A stretch of 64,000 nucleotides of DNA from Haliscomenobacter sp041740695 (GCF_041740695.1 NZ_JBGSLK010000052.1:7712-71711), one strand, 5' to 3'; positions 26,094 to 34,735 are shown, counted from the first letter of the stretch. Notes: a model not told the origin generated them from the letters alone. Program-made: numbers and translations.

Positions 26094-27070
26094 TGGATTT
26101 AACATCATCAATCATGATCGGAGACTTGTCAGAATTTGAAAACCGCCTACAAAAAGTTGATCGCCACATCAGCAAATGGGCGCGCCGCCAAGGCATAACC
26201 TGTTACCGCATTTACGACAACGACCTGACCAATTTCCCGCTTGTCATCGATCGTTACGAGCAGGCTGTGCATGTTGCCGAATACCAACGCCACCATAGTT
26301 TGGGCGACAATCAGCACCAGGAATGGCTGGAATCCTGTCTGGACATCATTGCCAAAATCCTGGAAGTTCCACGTTTTTTGGTTTTCTTCAAAGAACGCAA
26401 ACGCCAAAAAGGCCAGCAACAATACGAAAAGGTCGATACGGAAAAACAACAAAGATTGGTTCAGGAAAATGGCCTCAATTTTTTGGTCAATCTGAGCGAC
26501 TACCTCGACACTGGCCTGTTTCTCGACCACCGGAATACCCGCCAAATGCTGCGTGAGCAGGCTGAGGGCAAGCACTTTTTGAATTTATTTGCATATACTG
26601 GCTCATTTACCGTCTACGCAGCGGCTGGTGGTGCACTTACGACCACTACGGTTGATTTATCCAATACTTACCTGGATTGGGCCAAAGCCAACTTGGTCGT
26701 CAACAATTTTGCCGATCAAATTGGCAAAAAACACTACCTCATCAAAGCTGATGTCAAACAATACCTCGACAGTCTGCGGCCAGGCCAATTCGATCTGGTG
26801 GTGATGGATCCACCTACTTTTTCCAACAGCAAAATGATGCGAGAAGAGCTGGATACCCAGCGAGATCATGTCGGTTTGCTCAATCAAGTCATATTTGCCA
26901 CCAGGCCAGGCGGCACCATCTATTTTTCTACCAATTACCGCTCATTTAAACTAGACGAAGCGAATATCAAGGGAGTAGAAATCGAAGAAATTAGCCAACG
27001 CACCATTCCGCAAGATTTTAAGAATAAAAAAATCCACCGTTGTTTTCGGATGCAGCGCGTTGGGCGATAA
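26093..27070 (+). CDS. rlmK: RlmK-type 23S rRNA methyltransferase
   Basis: A 325-aa protein from the ATG at 26093, which overlaps the previous stop (TGATG); starts at 26042 or 26114 are possible. It resembles the C-terminal half of E. coli RlmKL, which methylates G2069 of 23S rRNA at N7: FENRLQKVDRHISKWARRQGITCYRIYDNDL, KERKRQKGQQQYEK, YLDTGLFLDHRNTRQML, FLNLFAYTGSFTVYAAAGGA (SAM motif I) and VVMDPPTFSNSKMM (catalytic DPPTFSNS). The RlmL/THUMP half is absent, so this is a stand-alone RlmK. Its last residues (V-G-R) and TAA stop are encoded by the end of family A palindrome copy 3. Confidence 0.9.
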   Translation: MDLTSSIMIGDLSEFENRLQKVDRHISKWARRQGITCYRIYDNDLTNFPLVIDRYEQAVHVAEYQRHHSLGDNQHQEWLESCLDIIAKILEVPRFLVFFKERKRQKGQQQYEKVDTEKQQRLVQENGLNFLVNLSDYLDTGLFLDHRNTRQMLREQAEGKHFLNLFAYTGSFTVYAAAGGALTTTTVDLSNTYLDWAKANLVVNNFADQIGKKHYLIKADVKQYLDSLRPGQFDLVVMDPPTFSNSKMMREELDTQRDHVGLLNQVIFATRPGGTIYFSTNYRSFKLDEANIKGVEIEEISQRTIPQDFKNKKIHRCFRMQRVGR

Positions 27071-27182
27071 AAAAATAAGTGTTCATTTTGCCATAGGATT
27101 AGATAAGTAAACGGTTCAATTCGAGTGTCTTATCTAATCCTATGGCTTAGAAAAAATGAATATTTATTTTTGCCCCACTACT
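27062..27182 (+). repeat. family A long-hairpin palindrome, copy 3
   Basis: Reference orientation. It starts GGGCGATAAAAAAATAAGTG inside the rlmK coding frame and provides its stop. The outer-arm core AAGTGTTCATT faces AATGAATATTT (two G-T wobbles). Inner stem GCCATAGGATTAGATAAG is perfectly matched by CTTATCTAATCCTATGGC. It ends GCCCCACTACT. Confidence 0.92.
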
Positions 27183-27211
27183 TGGCTAATTGGCTTCGTT
27201 TTGAATGGTGT

Positions 27212-27994
27212 TTATATCCAAATCGTCCCCTGCATATACGTTTGGGCTTTACCCATCAGATCCACTCGGTCGCCTTTCAACATGCAGTTTAGTTGACCTT
27301 TACGTACCCCGCCCTGAGTAGCACTGATGCTGGTCTTGCCCAATTTTTCACTCCAATAGGGTGTAAGTACAGTATGCGCGGAGCCTGTAACAGGGTCTTC
27401 ATCAATGCCTACATTTGGAAAAAAGCAACGGGAGGCTATGTCCGTCGTTGTTCCAGGGGCGGTAACGATCAGGCCACGAGTATTGAGGTCGGAAAGTGCA
27501 CGAAAATTTGGCTGCAAGGCCATCAAGACTGCTTCAGACTCAACTAAGGCCAGGTAATCATCCGTTCCTTTTGCCATTTCTAAAATCTGCACGCCGAGAA
27601 TGTCTTCTAGGCTTCGCAATACGTGAAAGGGCTGTGGGGCATCAGTCGGGAAGTCCATTACATAATGATCACCTTCTTTCCGTACGCTCAACAAGCCTCC
27701 AAGTGTGTTGAAATTGATCGCAGCTTTGGAATAACCCAAATGGGCAAACAAAACGTGCGCACTAGCCAAAGTAGCATGCCCACACAAACGGACTTCTTTA
27801 GATGGCGTGAACCACCGCAAGTGGAATCCTTCTCCATCCTGAACAAAATATGCCGTTTCAGACAAATAGTTTTCAGAAGCAATATTTTGCAGGGTTTCAT
27901 CAGGAAGCCAGGTTTCCAAAGGGACGACAGCTGCTGGATTGCCTTGGAAAACTGCGTTGGCAAAAGCGTCGACTTGATAGATTGATAGTTGCAT
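27212..27994 (-). CDS. PhzF family isomerase-like protein
   Basis: A 260-aa protein from the ATG at 27994 (MQLSIYQVDAFANAVFQGNPAAVV); an alternative in-frame start lies 15 codons upstream and would overlap the DUF819 gene. The PhzF fold signature is clear: FQGNPAAVVPL, the catalytic glutamate E46 in SENYLSETAYF, LRWFTPSKEVRLCGHATLASAHVLF, and the C-terminal repeat FFPNVGIDEDPVTGSAHTVLTPYW. Most such proteins are not part of phenazine synthesis, and no phenazine genes are nearby; the substrate is unknown. It is the last gene of the minus-strand run ClpB-like / DUF819 / phzF-like, ten bases after DUF819. Confidence 0.93.
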   Translation of the reverse strand: MQLSIYQVDAFANAVFQGNPAAVVPLETWLPDETLQNIASENYLSETAYFVQDGEGFHLRWFTPSKEVRLCGHATLASAHVLFAHLGYSKAAINFNTLGGLLSVRKEGDHYVMDFPTDAPQPFHVLRSLEDILGVQILEMAKGTDDYLALVESEAVLMALQPNFRALSDLNTRGLIVTAPGTTTDIASRCFFPNVGIDEDPVTGSAHTVLTPYWSEKLGKTSISATQGGVRKGQLNCMLKGDRVDLMGKAQTYMQGTIWI

Positions 27995-28004
27995 AAATAG
28001 CTGT

Positions 28005-29135
28005 TTATAATATCCAGTTGATAAACCAACCCAAACCAATCCCCAGATAGTTGGCCAGCATGATGCCCATCAGGGCGGCGGCAATGCCAGGTAAAATCAC
28101 CTTAGGATTGCCGATGGTGGCTGCAATTTGAGGAATAAAGGGTGGTCCAAAAATAGTTGCTGTGGAAGTAACCAAAAAGGCTTCATCGTCTACTTTAAAA
28201 ATTTTGGCCAGCAAAAGATGTAACCCTACTGTGCCCAGGATGGTACAGATGGTCAGTAGCACAATCGGAAAACCACCGCCTACCAATTGTTCCAAATCGG
28301 CCAATAAGCCTAAACCTACACAAAACATCAGCAACAAATACTCGCCCACTTGAAAAGAACCTTTCAACTTTTGGATCACTTCCAAACGGGAAGCCGCAAT
28401 GCTGAGGGTGGTCAGGCAAAGGATGAGAAAAGTACTGTTTTTTAGGTTGCCAAAAATCAAGTAAGAAAGTCCTACACTGATGCCCAAAATGACAATGCTG
28501 GAAGCCAAACAAGCTAGGATCATTCCGGGTGCAGGGGTAGCTGCAGTTTCTTCTTCAATTGTGTGAGTGTATGCTGTGCTCGGTTTGCGGTGCAAAACCA
28601 GCGCAACGAGCTTGGGACCAACCGAAGTCAAAATCAACAAATAACTTCCACCTACCACAATGTCCGCAGCGTTAATCAGACCAATGTAATCTGGCGTAGC
28701 ACCCAAGCCATAACCCGTAGCAAATAAATTTACGGTGCCACCCACATAAACCGCCAACAACATTCCTGCGGCTTGATCAATTTGCGGCAAATGGGCAAAA
28801 AAAGCAACAGCAATGGCACCCGTAGCCACAACAGCAGCCAGGATCGCCAGCGCAAACGAGACTAGAAACACTTTGAGGTTGCGGTAGACAAAGCCCAAGT
28901 CAGAGGAATACAACAAAAGGGGCAACGCCAACGCAATGCTGATTTGACTGCAAGCTTCCCGAAACTTAATGGGAGTATGAATGAGGTTGAAATTGCTCAG
29001 AATCATGCCAAAAATGTAGCACAATACCACTGGGCTTAAAAAATTACCCAATTTTCCCCAATGTTTGGTGCGCTGGGCCAAGTAAGGAAAACCCAAAATC
29101 ACCAATATCTGAAATGCGATCTGTACTGTTTTCAC
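28005..29135 (-). CDS. DUF819 family membrane protein
   Basis: A 376-aa integral membrane protein of the DUF819 (YjcL-like) family, with about 10 membrane segments. Recognisable parts are LGNFLSPVVLCYIFGMIL near the start, ALPLLLYSSDLGFVYRNLK, GMLLAVYVGGTVNLFATGYGLGA and FLVTSTATIFGPPFIPQIAATIGNPKVILPGI. The fold resembles bacterial sodium-coupled carboxylate or keto-acid transporters, so a transporter role is likely but the substrate is unknown. The start codon is GTG. It lies between the ClpB-like AAA+ gene (8 bases upstream) and the PhzF-like gene (10 bases downstream), consistent with an operon. Confidence 0.88.
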   Translation of the reverse strand: MKTVQIAFQILVILGFPYLAQRTKHWGKLGNFLSPVVLCYIFGMILSNFNLIHTPIKFREACSQISIALALPLLLYSSDLGFVYRNLKVFLVSFALAILAAVVATGAIAVAFFAHLPQIDQAAGMLLAVYVGGTVNLFATGYGLGATPDYIGLINAADIVVGGSYLLILTSVGPKLVALVLHRKPSTAYTHTIEEETAATPAPGMILACLASSIVILGISVGLSYLIFGNLKNSTFLILCLTTLSIAASRLEVIQKLKGSFQVGEYLLLMFCVGLGLLADLEQLVGGGFPIVLLTICTILGTVGLHLLLAKIFKVDDEAFLVTSTATIFGPPFIPQIAATIGNPKVILPGIAAALMGIMLANYLGIGLGWFINWIL

Positions 29136-29143
29136 AACGATTC

Positions 29144-31408
29144 CTAATTTATGACAATCCCTCCATCATAGTCTATCGACAAGGTGTGATTGCTTTTGTC
29201 TGGGTTTTCCAACAACCAAAGGGCTAGCGGGCCGATAATGCCTTGTTCGATCGCCCTTTGCATAGGTCTGGCACCATACCGTTCATCAAAACCAATGGCG
29301 ACCAGGTAATCGATCAACCGTTCTGAAAAAACGAGCTGGATTTTTTTCTTGGTAAAACCTTCCCGTTTGCCTAGTTCCCGCAATTCTCGTCGGGCCAACT
29401 CCCGAATGCCTTCTTTGCTCAATTCATCAAAGACCACCAGTGAGTCAATGCGATTGACAAATTCTGGTCGAAAATGTTTCAGGATGGCTGAAAGGTAACG
29501 ATTTTCTGCACTGGTGGTATCTGAAAAAGACACATTTCGCCGCCCCGAAGCACCCAGGTTGGAGGTCATAATGATGATGGTGTTTTTGAAATGGGTGACG
29601 CGCCCAAAACCATCTACCAACATCCCGTCGTCGAGTACCGCCAGCAGTGCATCAAAGATAGCCGGGTCGGCTTTTTCAATTTCATCGAGCAACAAAACAG
29701 AGAAAGGTTTTTCCCGTACTTCTTTGACCAATTGCCCGGGCTCCCGGTCGGCACCAATCAAACGATCTATCTGAAAAGCGTGCTGGTATTCACTCATGTC
29801 GATGCGAATGAGTGGCGTTTTTTGTTGCCCCTTGCCAAAAAAATATTCCGCCAGAGTCTTAGCACAAGCGGTTTTGCCCACTCCCGTTGGCCCCGCAAAA
29901 ATCAGGGTCGCGATGGGGCGCTGAGGGTTGTTGATGCCCGCTTTGAAAATTTTGACCAGACTACACAATTGTTCTACGGCGCGGGGTTGCCCAATGATTC
30001 GTTCGTTAAAAAACTGCAACAATTCGGCTTCTTCCCAGTCCAGGTTGTCGTTCAGCAACAATTCGGGCAAGCCAGTTTGTTGAATAAAATGCTGGTTGAC
30101 ATCCTCCACGCTGATTTCTTCGGCGCGGTTCAAACGGGTTTCAGCCAAACATTTGCCCAAAAACTTGATGGCCTTGCCGGGAAAACTTTCATAAGGATAA
30201 AAGCGCGACAAAAGTCGATAGGAGAGATCCAACGCAGGTTTCCCAATGGTAATTTTATGGGTATGTTGCGCAAACTGAGCGTATTTGCCCAGTATACTTT
30301 GCACCTCAAACTCACCCATTTCTTCCAAATGAACCAAGTGAAATGCTTCTACAAAGCCCGGCATCAGGCGGCGCATACTTTCCAGTTCCTGGGGCGTGGC
30401 TTCGCCAATCATTTGTACTTTGCCCTGGTTCAGTACCGGGCGAAAAAAAGCGGCTACGCTGTCTTCTGGCCCCGAACCACCCGTCATCAGCAAACGCACC
30501 ATCGATACAATCCAAAGGATGCTGTTGGTGCTAGCGGCTTCATCGATCAATTCTTCACAGGTGGCTTGCCATTCCCCCAGGTAACGTGCACTGTTGGTGA
30601 TGCGTTGGGGCAAAATGCGCCAGAAGTTGATTTTTAACTTGGCACTTTTGGCCTTGTTGGTCATTTTGCGGATGGCGGCCTGCAATACGGCACTTTTACC
30701 CGAGCCCGGATTGCCAATGATCAGCACATTCGCCCGTGAACTGAGCACTTTATCCACCACTTGTTCCACTATCGCTTCTCGCTCCCAGGCAACATCCGGG
30801 GTTTGTCGATTCAAGCGGCGGGTGGCTTTCAATGGGGGATAAGCCTCGCCCAGCCGCGCCAGGGTGGTCTGTTGGTTGCGGAAATTCCAGTTGGATTTCC
30901 AGTAATAATTGTTGCGGGGATTCACCCGGAGTTCAATGCTGGTCAATCCCGGCGCTCCGTAACGCATCAACTTATAAATCTCCTCTGGCGTGGAGCGATT
31001 CAAATTGCTGATGGCCACATAGTCGGTCAAGGCCTCAAAATGCTCAGGCGAGTAATAGGTGAAATGTTCCTGAAAAACGGGCAAATAACAGTGGTAAAAG
31101 CCGGAATCAGAGGGACCAAATACGGCCGGAATGGGCACCAATACCTCCTTGGGCAAAGGATACACCCCATTGCTGTCGCGCAAGGAAGGCCGAAATGAAA
31201 TGGTGAAAATTTTCAACTTCGGATCAGTGATGCGTATATCGGGATAAGCGCCCGTTTTTTTATAGTCTCGTTGTAATTGATTCTGGAATTTCAACTTCAA
31301 AGTATCCACATTGGCCGCAATGGCCTGCTGTTCGGAGCCAACCAAAAGTCCCAGCACCGCTTGTTCGCTGATGGGGTAGTAGAGAATCGGATAGTGGAGT
31401 CGCTCCAT
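29144..31408 (-). CDS. atypical ClpB/ClpV-like double AAA+ ATPase
   Basis: A 754-aa protein. Residues 1-215 form an N-terminal region with no recognisable Clp-N repeats. D1 has an intact Walker A, GNPGSGKS (232-239; K238), but the Walker B aspartate-glutamate is replaced by Val301-Ser302 (ILWIVSMV). D2 has Walker A GPTGVGKT (506-513), Walker B LLLDEIEK (D575-E576), sensor 1 IIIMTSN, arginine finger FRPEFVNRID and sensor 2 GARPMQRAIEQ. Yet the segment that carries the GYVG pore loop in ClpB is shortened to IGADREPGQL (D554-G558) and has no aromatic residue. No coiled-coil M domain is evident. D1 probably binds but does not hydrolyse ATP. The gene heads a run with DUF819 and phzF-like genes. 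Confidence 0.85.
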   Translation of the reverse strand: MERLHYPILYYPISEQAVLGLLVGSEQQAIAANVDTLKLKFQNQLQRDYKKTGAYPDIRITDPKLKIFTISFRPSLRDSNGVYPLPKEVLVPIPAVFGPSDSGFYHCYLPVFQEHFTYYSPEHFEALTDYVAISNLNRSTPEEIYKLMRYGAPGLTSIELRVNPRNNYYWKSNWNFRNQQTTLARLGEAYPPLKATRRLNRQTPDVAWEREAIVEQVVDKVLSSRANVLIIGNPGSGKSAVLQAAIRKMTNKAKSAKLKINFWRILPQRITNSARYLGEWQATCEELIDEAASTNSILWIVSMVRLLMTGGSGPEDSVAAFFRPVLNQGKVQMIGEATPQELESMRRLMPGFVEAFHLVHLEEMGEFEVQSILGKYAQFAQHTHKITIGKPALDLSYRLLSRFYPYESFPGKAIKFLGKCLAETRLNRAEEISVEDVNQHFIQQTGLPELLLNDNLDWEEAELLQFFNERIIGQPRAVEQLCSLVKIFKAGINNPQRPIATLIFAGPTGVGKTACAKTLAEYFFGKGQQKTPLIRIDMSEYQHAFQIDRLIGADREPGQLVKEVREKPFSVLLLDEIEKADPAIFDALLAVLDDGMLVDGFGRVTHFKNTIIIMTSNLGASGRRNVSFSDTTSAENRYLSAILKHFRPEFVNRIDSLVVFDELSKEGIRELARRELRELGKREGFTKKKIQLVFSERLIDYLVAIGFDERYGARPMQRAIEQGIIGPLALWLLENPDKSNHTLSIDYDGGIVIN

Positions 31409-31435
31409 ATTATGGGTTGTGAGGCTAAAGGGTTT

Positions 31436-31550
31436 AGGGAGGTTGAGGAAGGTTTAGAAGGTTTAGGCTACCGCGAGCAACTTGGAAAATGTCCTTGTCA
31501 AATACGCTGCGGTAGCCTAAACCTTCTCAACCTTCCTCAACCTTCTCAAC
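31436..31550. repeat. family C element 1: conserved core with GGTTGAGAA-type arms
   Basis: The 50-bp core (31467-31516) starts GCTACCGCGAGCAACTTGG and ends TACGCTGCGGTAGC. It is flanked by inverted arms of C-free low-complexity sequence (GGTTGAGGAAGGTTTAGAAG left; complementary CTTCTCAACCTTCCTCAACC right). The right arm ends at the base before the rlmI stop codon. The core is shared with 32783-32831, but the arms are not. Confidence 0.88.
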
Positions 31551-32729
31551 TTATTCTACATACAATACCAACCCCTTCAAATATTCCCCTTCCGGGTGAA
31601 ACAAATTAACGGGATGGTCCGGACCTTGGCTCAACTGGTGCATCACACGCACTTGGCGCCCTGCTTCCAGTGCCGCAGCCACAATGGTGTCGTAAAATAG
31701 CTGTTTGTTGACAACTTGGGAACAAGAAAAGGTAAAAAGTGTGCCCCCAGGTTTTATTTTTTCCATCGCCAGGGCATTCAGGCGTTTGTAGCCTTGGACG
31801 GCGTTGTGGCGTTTTTCGAGGTTTTTGGCAAAAGCGGGCGGGTCCACCACCATTAAGTCGTAGGTATTAGGCGTTTTGCGCAAAAAATCGAGTACGTCAG
31901 TCGTATAAGAACGGTGCCGACTGTCATCAAAACCATTGAGGGCTACGTTTTTTTCGGTCAACTCCATCGCTTTAGCCGATACATCGACCGATTCCACGGA
32001 GTGAGCCCCAGCCTTGAGAGCATAAATGGAGAAGCCCCCCGTGTAACAAAAGGTATTGAGCACGGTTTTGCCAGTGGCGTATTCTGCCAACAACCGTCGA
32101 TTTTCACGCTGATCGAGGAAAAACCCAGTTTTTTGTCCACCCTCCCAATCGATGGTAAACAATGCACCGTATTCTTTGACGACATTTTCTGCTCCAGTGC
32201 CGAACAAATAGCCATTTGCCATGGTCTTGGCAAATTCTTTGGGCAAACTCTCGGCACTTTTGTCGTACACCGCTTTGAGTTTGGAACCATAAACATCTTG
32301 CAAAGCCTGGGCAATCATCGCCCGATCCCGGTGCATACCAATGGAATGACACTGGATAACTGCCGCCTCTCCATATACATCGATAATCAAACCAGGCAAT
32401 CCATCGCCTTCGCCGTGGATCAAACGGTAACAATTGAGCTGATCGCGATCCGTCAGTTCAATGGCCTTGCGGTATTGATAAGCCCGCTCGATTTTTTGGT
32501 TCCAAAAATTCTGATCAATCGTCGATGCTTCAAAACTCAACAAGCGTACACAAATGCTGCCATCCTGATAATGGCCCATGCCCAACAATTCCGACTTGTT
32601 GGAACGCACTTCTACCCATTCACCATCTTCAATGGCTCCACTCTTACGCGCCACGGCTCCCGAAAATACCCAGGGATGAAAGCGGAGCACCGCCGCGTCG
32701 CGTTTGTCTTTGAGAAAAATTTGTTTCAT
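31551..32729 (-). CDS. rlmI: RlmI-type 23S rRNA cytosine methyltransferase
   Basis: A 392-aa class I SAM methyltransferase with an N-terminal PUA domain (KQIFLKDKRDAAVLRFHPWVFSGAVA ... WVEVRSNKSELLGMGHYQ). The EEHUD linker follows, then the Rossmann domain: KTGFFLDQRENRRLLAEY, VLNTFCYTGGFSIYALKAGA (motif I), VESVDVSAKAMELTEKN, and the catalytic motif VVDPPAFAKNLEKR. The length equals that of E. coli RlmI, which makes m5C1962 in 23S rRNA. Its stop codon directly abuts family C element 1, and family C element 2 lies just upstream of its start. It is transcribed with, or after, the yfcE-like gene. Confidence 0.92.
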   Translation of the reverse strand: MKQIFLKDKRDAAVLRFHPWVFSGAVARKSGAIEDGEWVEVRSNKSELLGMGHYQDGSICVRLLSFEASTIDQNFWNQKIERAYQYRKAIELTDRDQLNCYRLIHGEGDGLPGLIIDVYGEAAVIQCHSIGMHRDRAMIAQALQDVYGSKLKAVYDKSAESLPKEFAKTMANGYLFGTGAENVVKEYGALFTIDWEGGQKTGFFLDQRENRRLLAEYATGKTVLNTFCYTGGFSIYALKAGAHSVESVDVSAKAMELTEKNVALNGFDDSRHRSYTTDVLDFLRKTPNTYDLMVVDPPAFAKNLEKRHNAVQGYKRLNALAMEKIKPGGTLFTFSCSQVVNKQLFYDTIVAAALEAGRQVRVMHQLSQGPDHPVNLFHPEGEYLKGLVLYVE

Positions 32730-32741
32730 AGAGGCAAATGT

Positions 32742-32860
32742 AAAGAGGAAAGATGAAAGATGAGAGATGAAAGATGAAAGATGCTACCGCAGGGACTTTG
32801 AGAAAGTTTTTGTCAAAATTGCTGCGGTAGCATCTTTCATCTCTCATCTCTCATCTCTCC
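32742..32860. repeat. family C element 2: conserved core with GATGAAA-type arms
   Basis: The 49-bp core (32783-32831) starts GCTACCGCAGGGACTTTGAG and ends ATTGCTGCGGTAGC, aligning with element 1 through ACTT, TTGTCAAA and the terminal palindrome. Arms are inverted runs of GATGAAA/GATGAGA units (right arm ATCTTTCATCTCTCATCTCT). They are unrelated in sequence to the arms of element 1. The right arm encodes the last residues and stop of the yfcE-like gene. Confidence 0.88.
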
Positions 32861-33361
32861 AATCGCTCCTCTTTTCCCCAACTCAACCACCTGCAAATCC
32901 TTCGGTTTACCATTTTCGATTGAAAAACGAATGATGGTGCGCATTTTGTGAAAACCTTCCTGGCCACAGGCCCCTGGATTGATGTGCAACAAACCCAAAG
33001 CAGGGTCGGGCATCACCTTGAGGATATGGGAATGGCCGCAGATGAAAAGTTTAGGTGGGTCAGCACGCAAAATTTCCCGTACCCTTTGGTTGTACTTGCC
33101 TGGGTAGCCGCCGATATGGGTCATCAGCACGTCCAAACCTTCCACCGTGAAGCGCAAATCTTCGGGGTAACGCAGTCGAATGTCTTTGTCATCGATGTTG
33201 CCAAATACGGCGCGGAAAGGGCGGAAGGCTTCGAGTCGATCGGCGATGTTGGGGTCACCAATGTCGCCAGCGTGCCAGATTTCATCACATTCGTCGAAGT
33301 AGTCGAAGATGGTTTCGTCGAGGAAGCTGTGGGTGTCGGAGAGGAGGCCGATGCGGATCAT
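32837..33361 (-). CDS. YfcE/MJ0936-type metallophosphoesterase
   Basis: A 174-aa protein from the ATG at 33361 (MIRIGLLSDTHSF); the frame is open 20 codons further upstream. Calcineurin-like motifs are all present: GLLSDTHSF (D-x-H), WHAGDIGD (GDxxD), AVFGNIDD (GNxD), LMTHIGGYPG (GH-like) and ICGHSHILK (GHTH). The family hydrolyses phosphodiesters such as bis-p-nitrophenyl phosphate; the physiological substrate is not known. The C-terminal residues GEMRDER and the TGA stop lie in the low-complexity arm of family C element 2, so the original C-terminus seems to have been replaced or extended. Confidence 0.9.
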   Translation of the reverse strand: MIRIGLLSDTHSFLDETIFDYFDECDEIWHAGDIGDPNIADRLEAFRPFRAVFGNIDDKDIRLRYPEDLRFTVEGLDVLMTHIGGYPGKYNQRVREILRADPPKLFICGHSHILKVMPDPALGLLHINPGACGQEGFHKMRTIIRFSIENGKPKDLQVVELGKRGAIGEMRDER

Positions 33362-33427
33362 GAGAAAATCGTTTGTAGGGTGGAAGATAGTTTGTTTGTA
33401 TGGAAAATGTATTTTGCACATTGAAAT

Positions 33428-33587
33428 AAGGAACGGTTTCAGAATAAAGTAACAAAATTGAGTCGGCTATTTTTTGATTTGGCAAGGCGCGAGGAAGGCG
33501 CATAGTAAACTATGTAACTGAGGAGCAACGCAGCAAAATCAAAAAAGAGTCCAGTCAAATTGTTACTTTATTCTGAAACCGTTCCTA
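33428..33587. repeat. family B element: 160-bp inverted-repeat element
   Basis: Both ends carry the same 27-bp terminal inverted repeat, beginning AGGAACGGTTTCAGAATAAA. Inside lie a second imperfect inverted pair (ATTTTTTGATTT / AAAATCAAAAAA) and a central palindrome CATAGTAAACTATG flanked by GC-rich segments (GGCAAGGCGCGAGGAAGGCG and GAGGAGCAACGCAGC). No ORF of note is contained, so it is a non-autonomous element. It fills the divergent spacer between the yfcE-like and FG-GAP genes. Confidence 0.88.
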
Positions 33588-33601
33588 ATCCGTCCATTGC
33601 T

Positions 33602-34735
33602 ATGCCATTCTACACACCACTTCTTTTGCTCGTACTGATGTCGCTGGACATGAAACCCGCACCCATCCAATTCCGCAAGCAAATGATTGCTGCCGAGAGT
33701 TTTGAATCAGTCGGGGTATTCGATGTCAACAATGATCAGAAACTCGACCTTGTTTCCGGTGCTTTTTGGTACGAAGGCCCACTTTTTGTCAAACGACATG
33801 TGGTTGCCCAACCCCGGCGGTTTGGCGAATATTACGACGATTTTTCTACTGTACCAATGGATGTGGACGGCGATGGTTGGATCGATTTCATCACCGGAGG
33901 ATGGAACGACAATTCCGTCAATTGGCGCAAAAATCCGGGCAATGGGGAAGCAGAATGGAAGGAGTATAAAATTGGTGAAACGGGCAATATCGAGACCACA
34001 CGAGCCTGGGACATTGATGGGGATGGTACCCTGGAAATTGTACCCAACAACCCTGGCAAGCCTTTACGCATCTTTAAACTGATCCTGGATGCTGCGGGCA
34101 AAGGCAGCGGGAAATTTCAGGTTTATCAGCTGTGGGACACCCAAGGACATGGCCTTGGCTTTGGCGACATAAATGGCGATGGTCGAGGCGACCTCGTCCT
34201 CAACACGGGTTGGCTGGAAGCGCCCAAAAATCCTTTTGTGGACAAGTGGATTTTTCATCAGGAATTCAACTTGCAATCCGCAAGTATCCCCGTCATCATC
34301 ACTGATGTCAACGGAGATGGAAAAAACGATTGTATTGCTGGCAAAGGACACGACTACGGACTGGACTGGTACGAACAAAAAATCGACCCCGCTGGCAAAC
34401 GCTCTTGGCTGAAGCACCCGATCGACCCCTTTAATTCCCAATACCACACCATGGCCTGGGAGGATCTGGACAACGATGGGAAAAAGGAATTGATCACTGG
34501 CAAACGCTACCGGGCGCACAATGAAAAGGACCCCGGCTCGTTTGACCCGATAGGCTTGTATTATTTTCAATGGAATGGAGAATCGTTTTCCAAACAAGTG
34601 ATCAGTTATGGCCCATTCGGTGAAGGCAAAGGCACGGGCATCTATTTTGAAGTAGTAGACTTGCGTGGTACTGGCCGAAGGGACATCATTGTGGCGGGAA
34701 AAGATGGCTTGTACGTCTTTTTTAATGAAGGATAA
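33602..34735 (+). CDS. FG-GAP/VCBS repeat protein, exported
   Basis: A 377-aa protein from the ATG at 33602; the frame runs upstream into the family B element and that part is not counted. A short hydrophobic start (YTPLLLLVLMSLDM) suggests export. Six calcium-binding-type loops of a beta-propeller are visible: DVNNDQKLDLVSG, DVDGDGWIDFITG, DIDGDGTLEIVP, DINGDGRGDLVLNTG, DVNGDGKNDCIAGKG and DLDNDGKKELITGK. Such proteins bind ligands or sugars at the surface, and no enzymatic motif was seen. The Nramp-like transporter gene starts 45 bases downstream on the same strand. Confidence 0.85.
   Translation: MPFYTPLLLLVLMSLDMKPAPIQFRKQMIAAESFESVGVFDVNNDQKLDLVSGAFWYEGPLFVKRHVVAQPRRFGEYYDDFSTVPMDVDGDGWIDFITGGWNDNSVNWRKNPGNGEAEWKEYKIGETGNIETTRAWDIDGDGTLEIVPNNPGKPLRIFKLILDAAGKGSGKFQVYQLWDTQGHGLGFGDINGDGRGDLVLNTGWLEAPKNPFVDKWIFHQEFNLQSASIPVIITDVNGDGKNDCIAGKGHDYGLDWYEQKIDPAGKRSWLKHPIDPFNSQYHTMAWEDLDNDGKKELITGKRYRAHNEKDPGSFDPIGLYYFQWNGESFSKQVISYGPFGEGKGTGIYFEVVDLRGTGRRDIIVAGKDGLYVFFNEG

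Noticed and set aside
27212..27994. Phenazine biosynthesis
   Set aside because: The PhzF-like protein is the only phz-type gene; no phzA, B, D, E or G homologue is nearby, and the PhzF fold is widespread.
33560..33601. Upstream extension of the FG-GAP gene from an in-frame TTG
   Set aside because: The extension lies inside the family B terminal repeat, and the ATG at 33602 gives a hydrophobic start.
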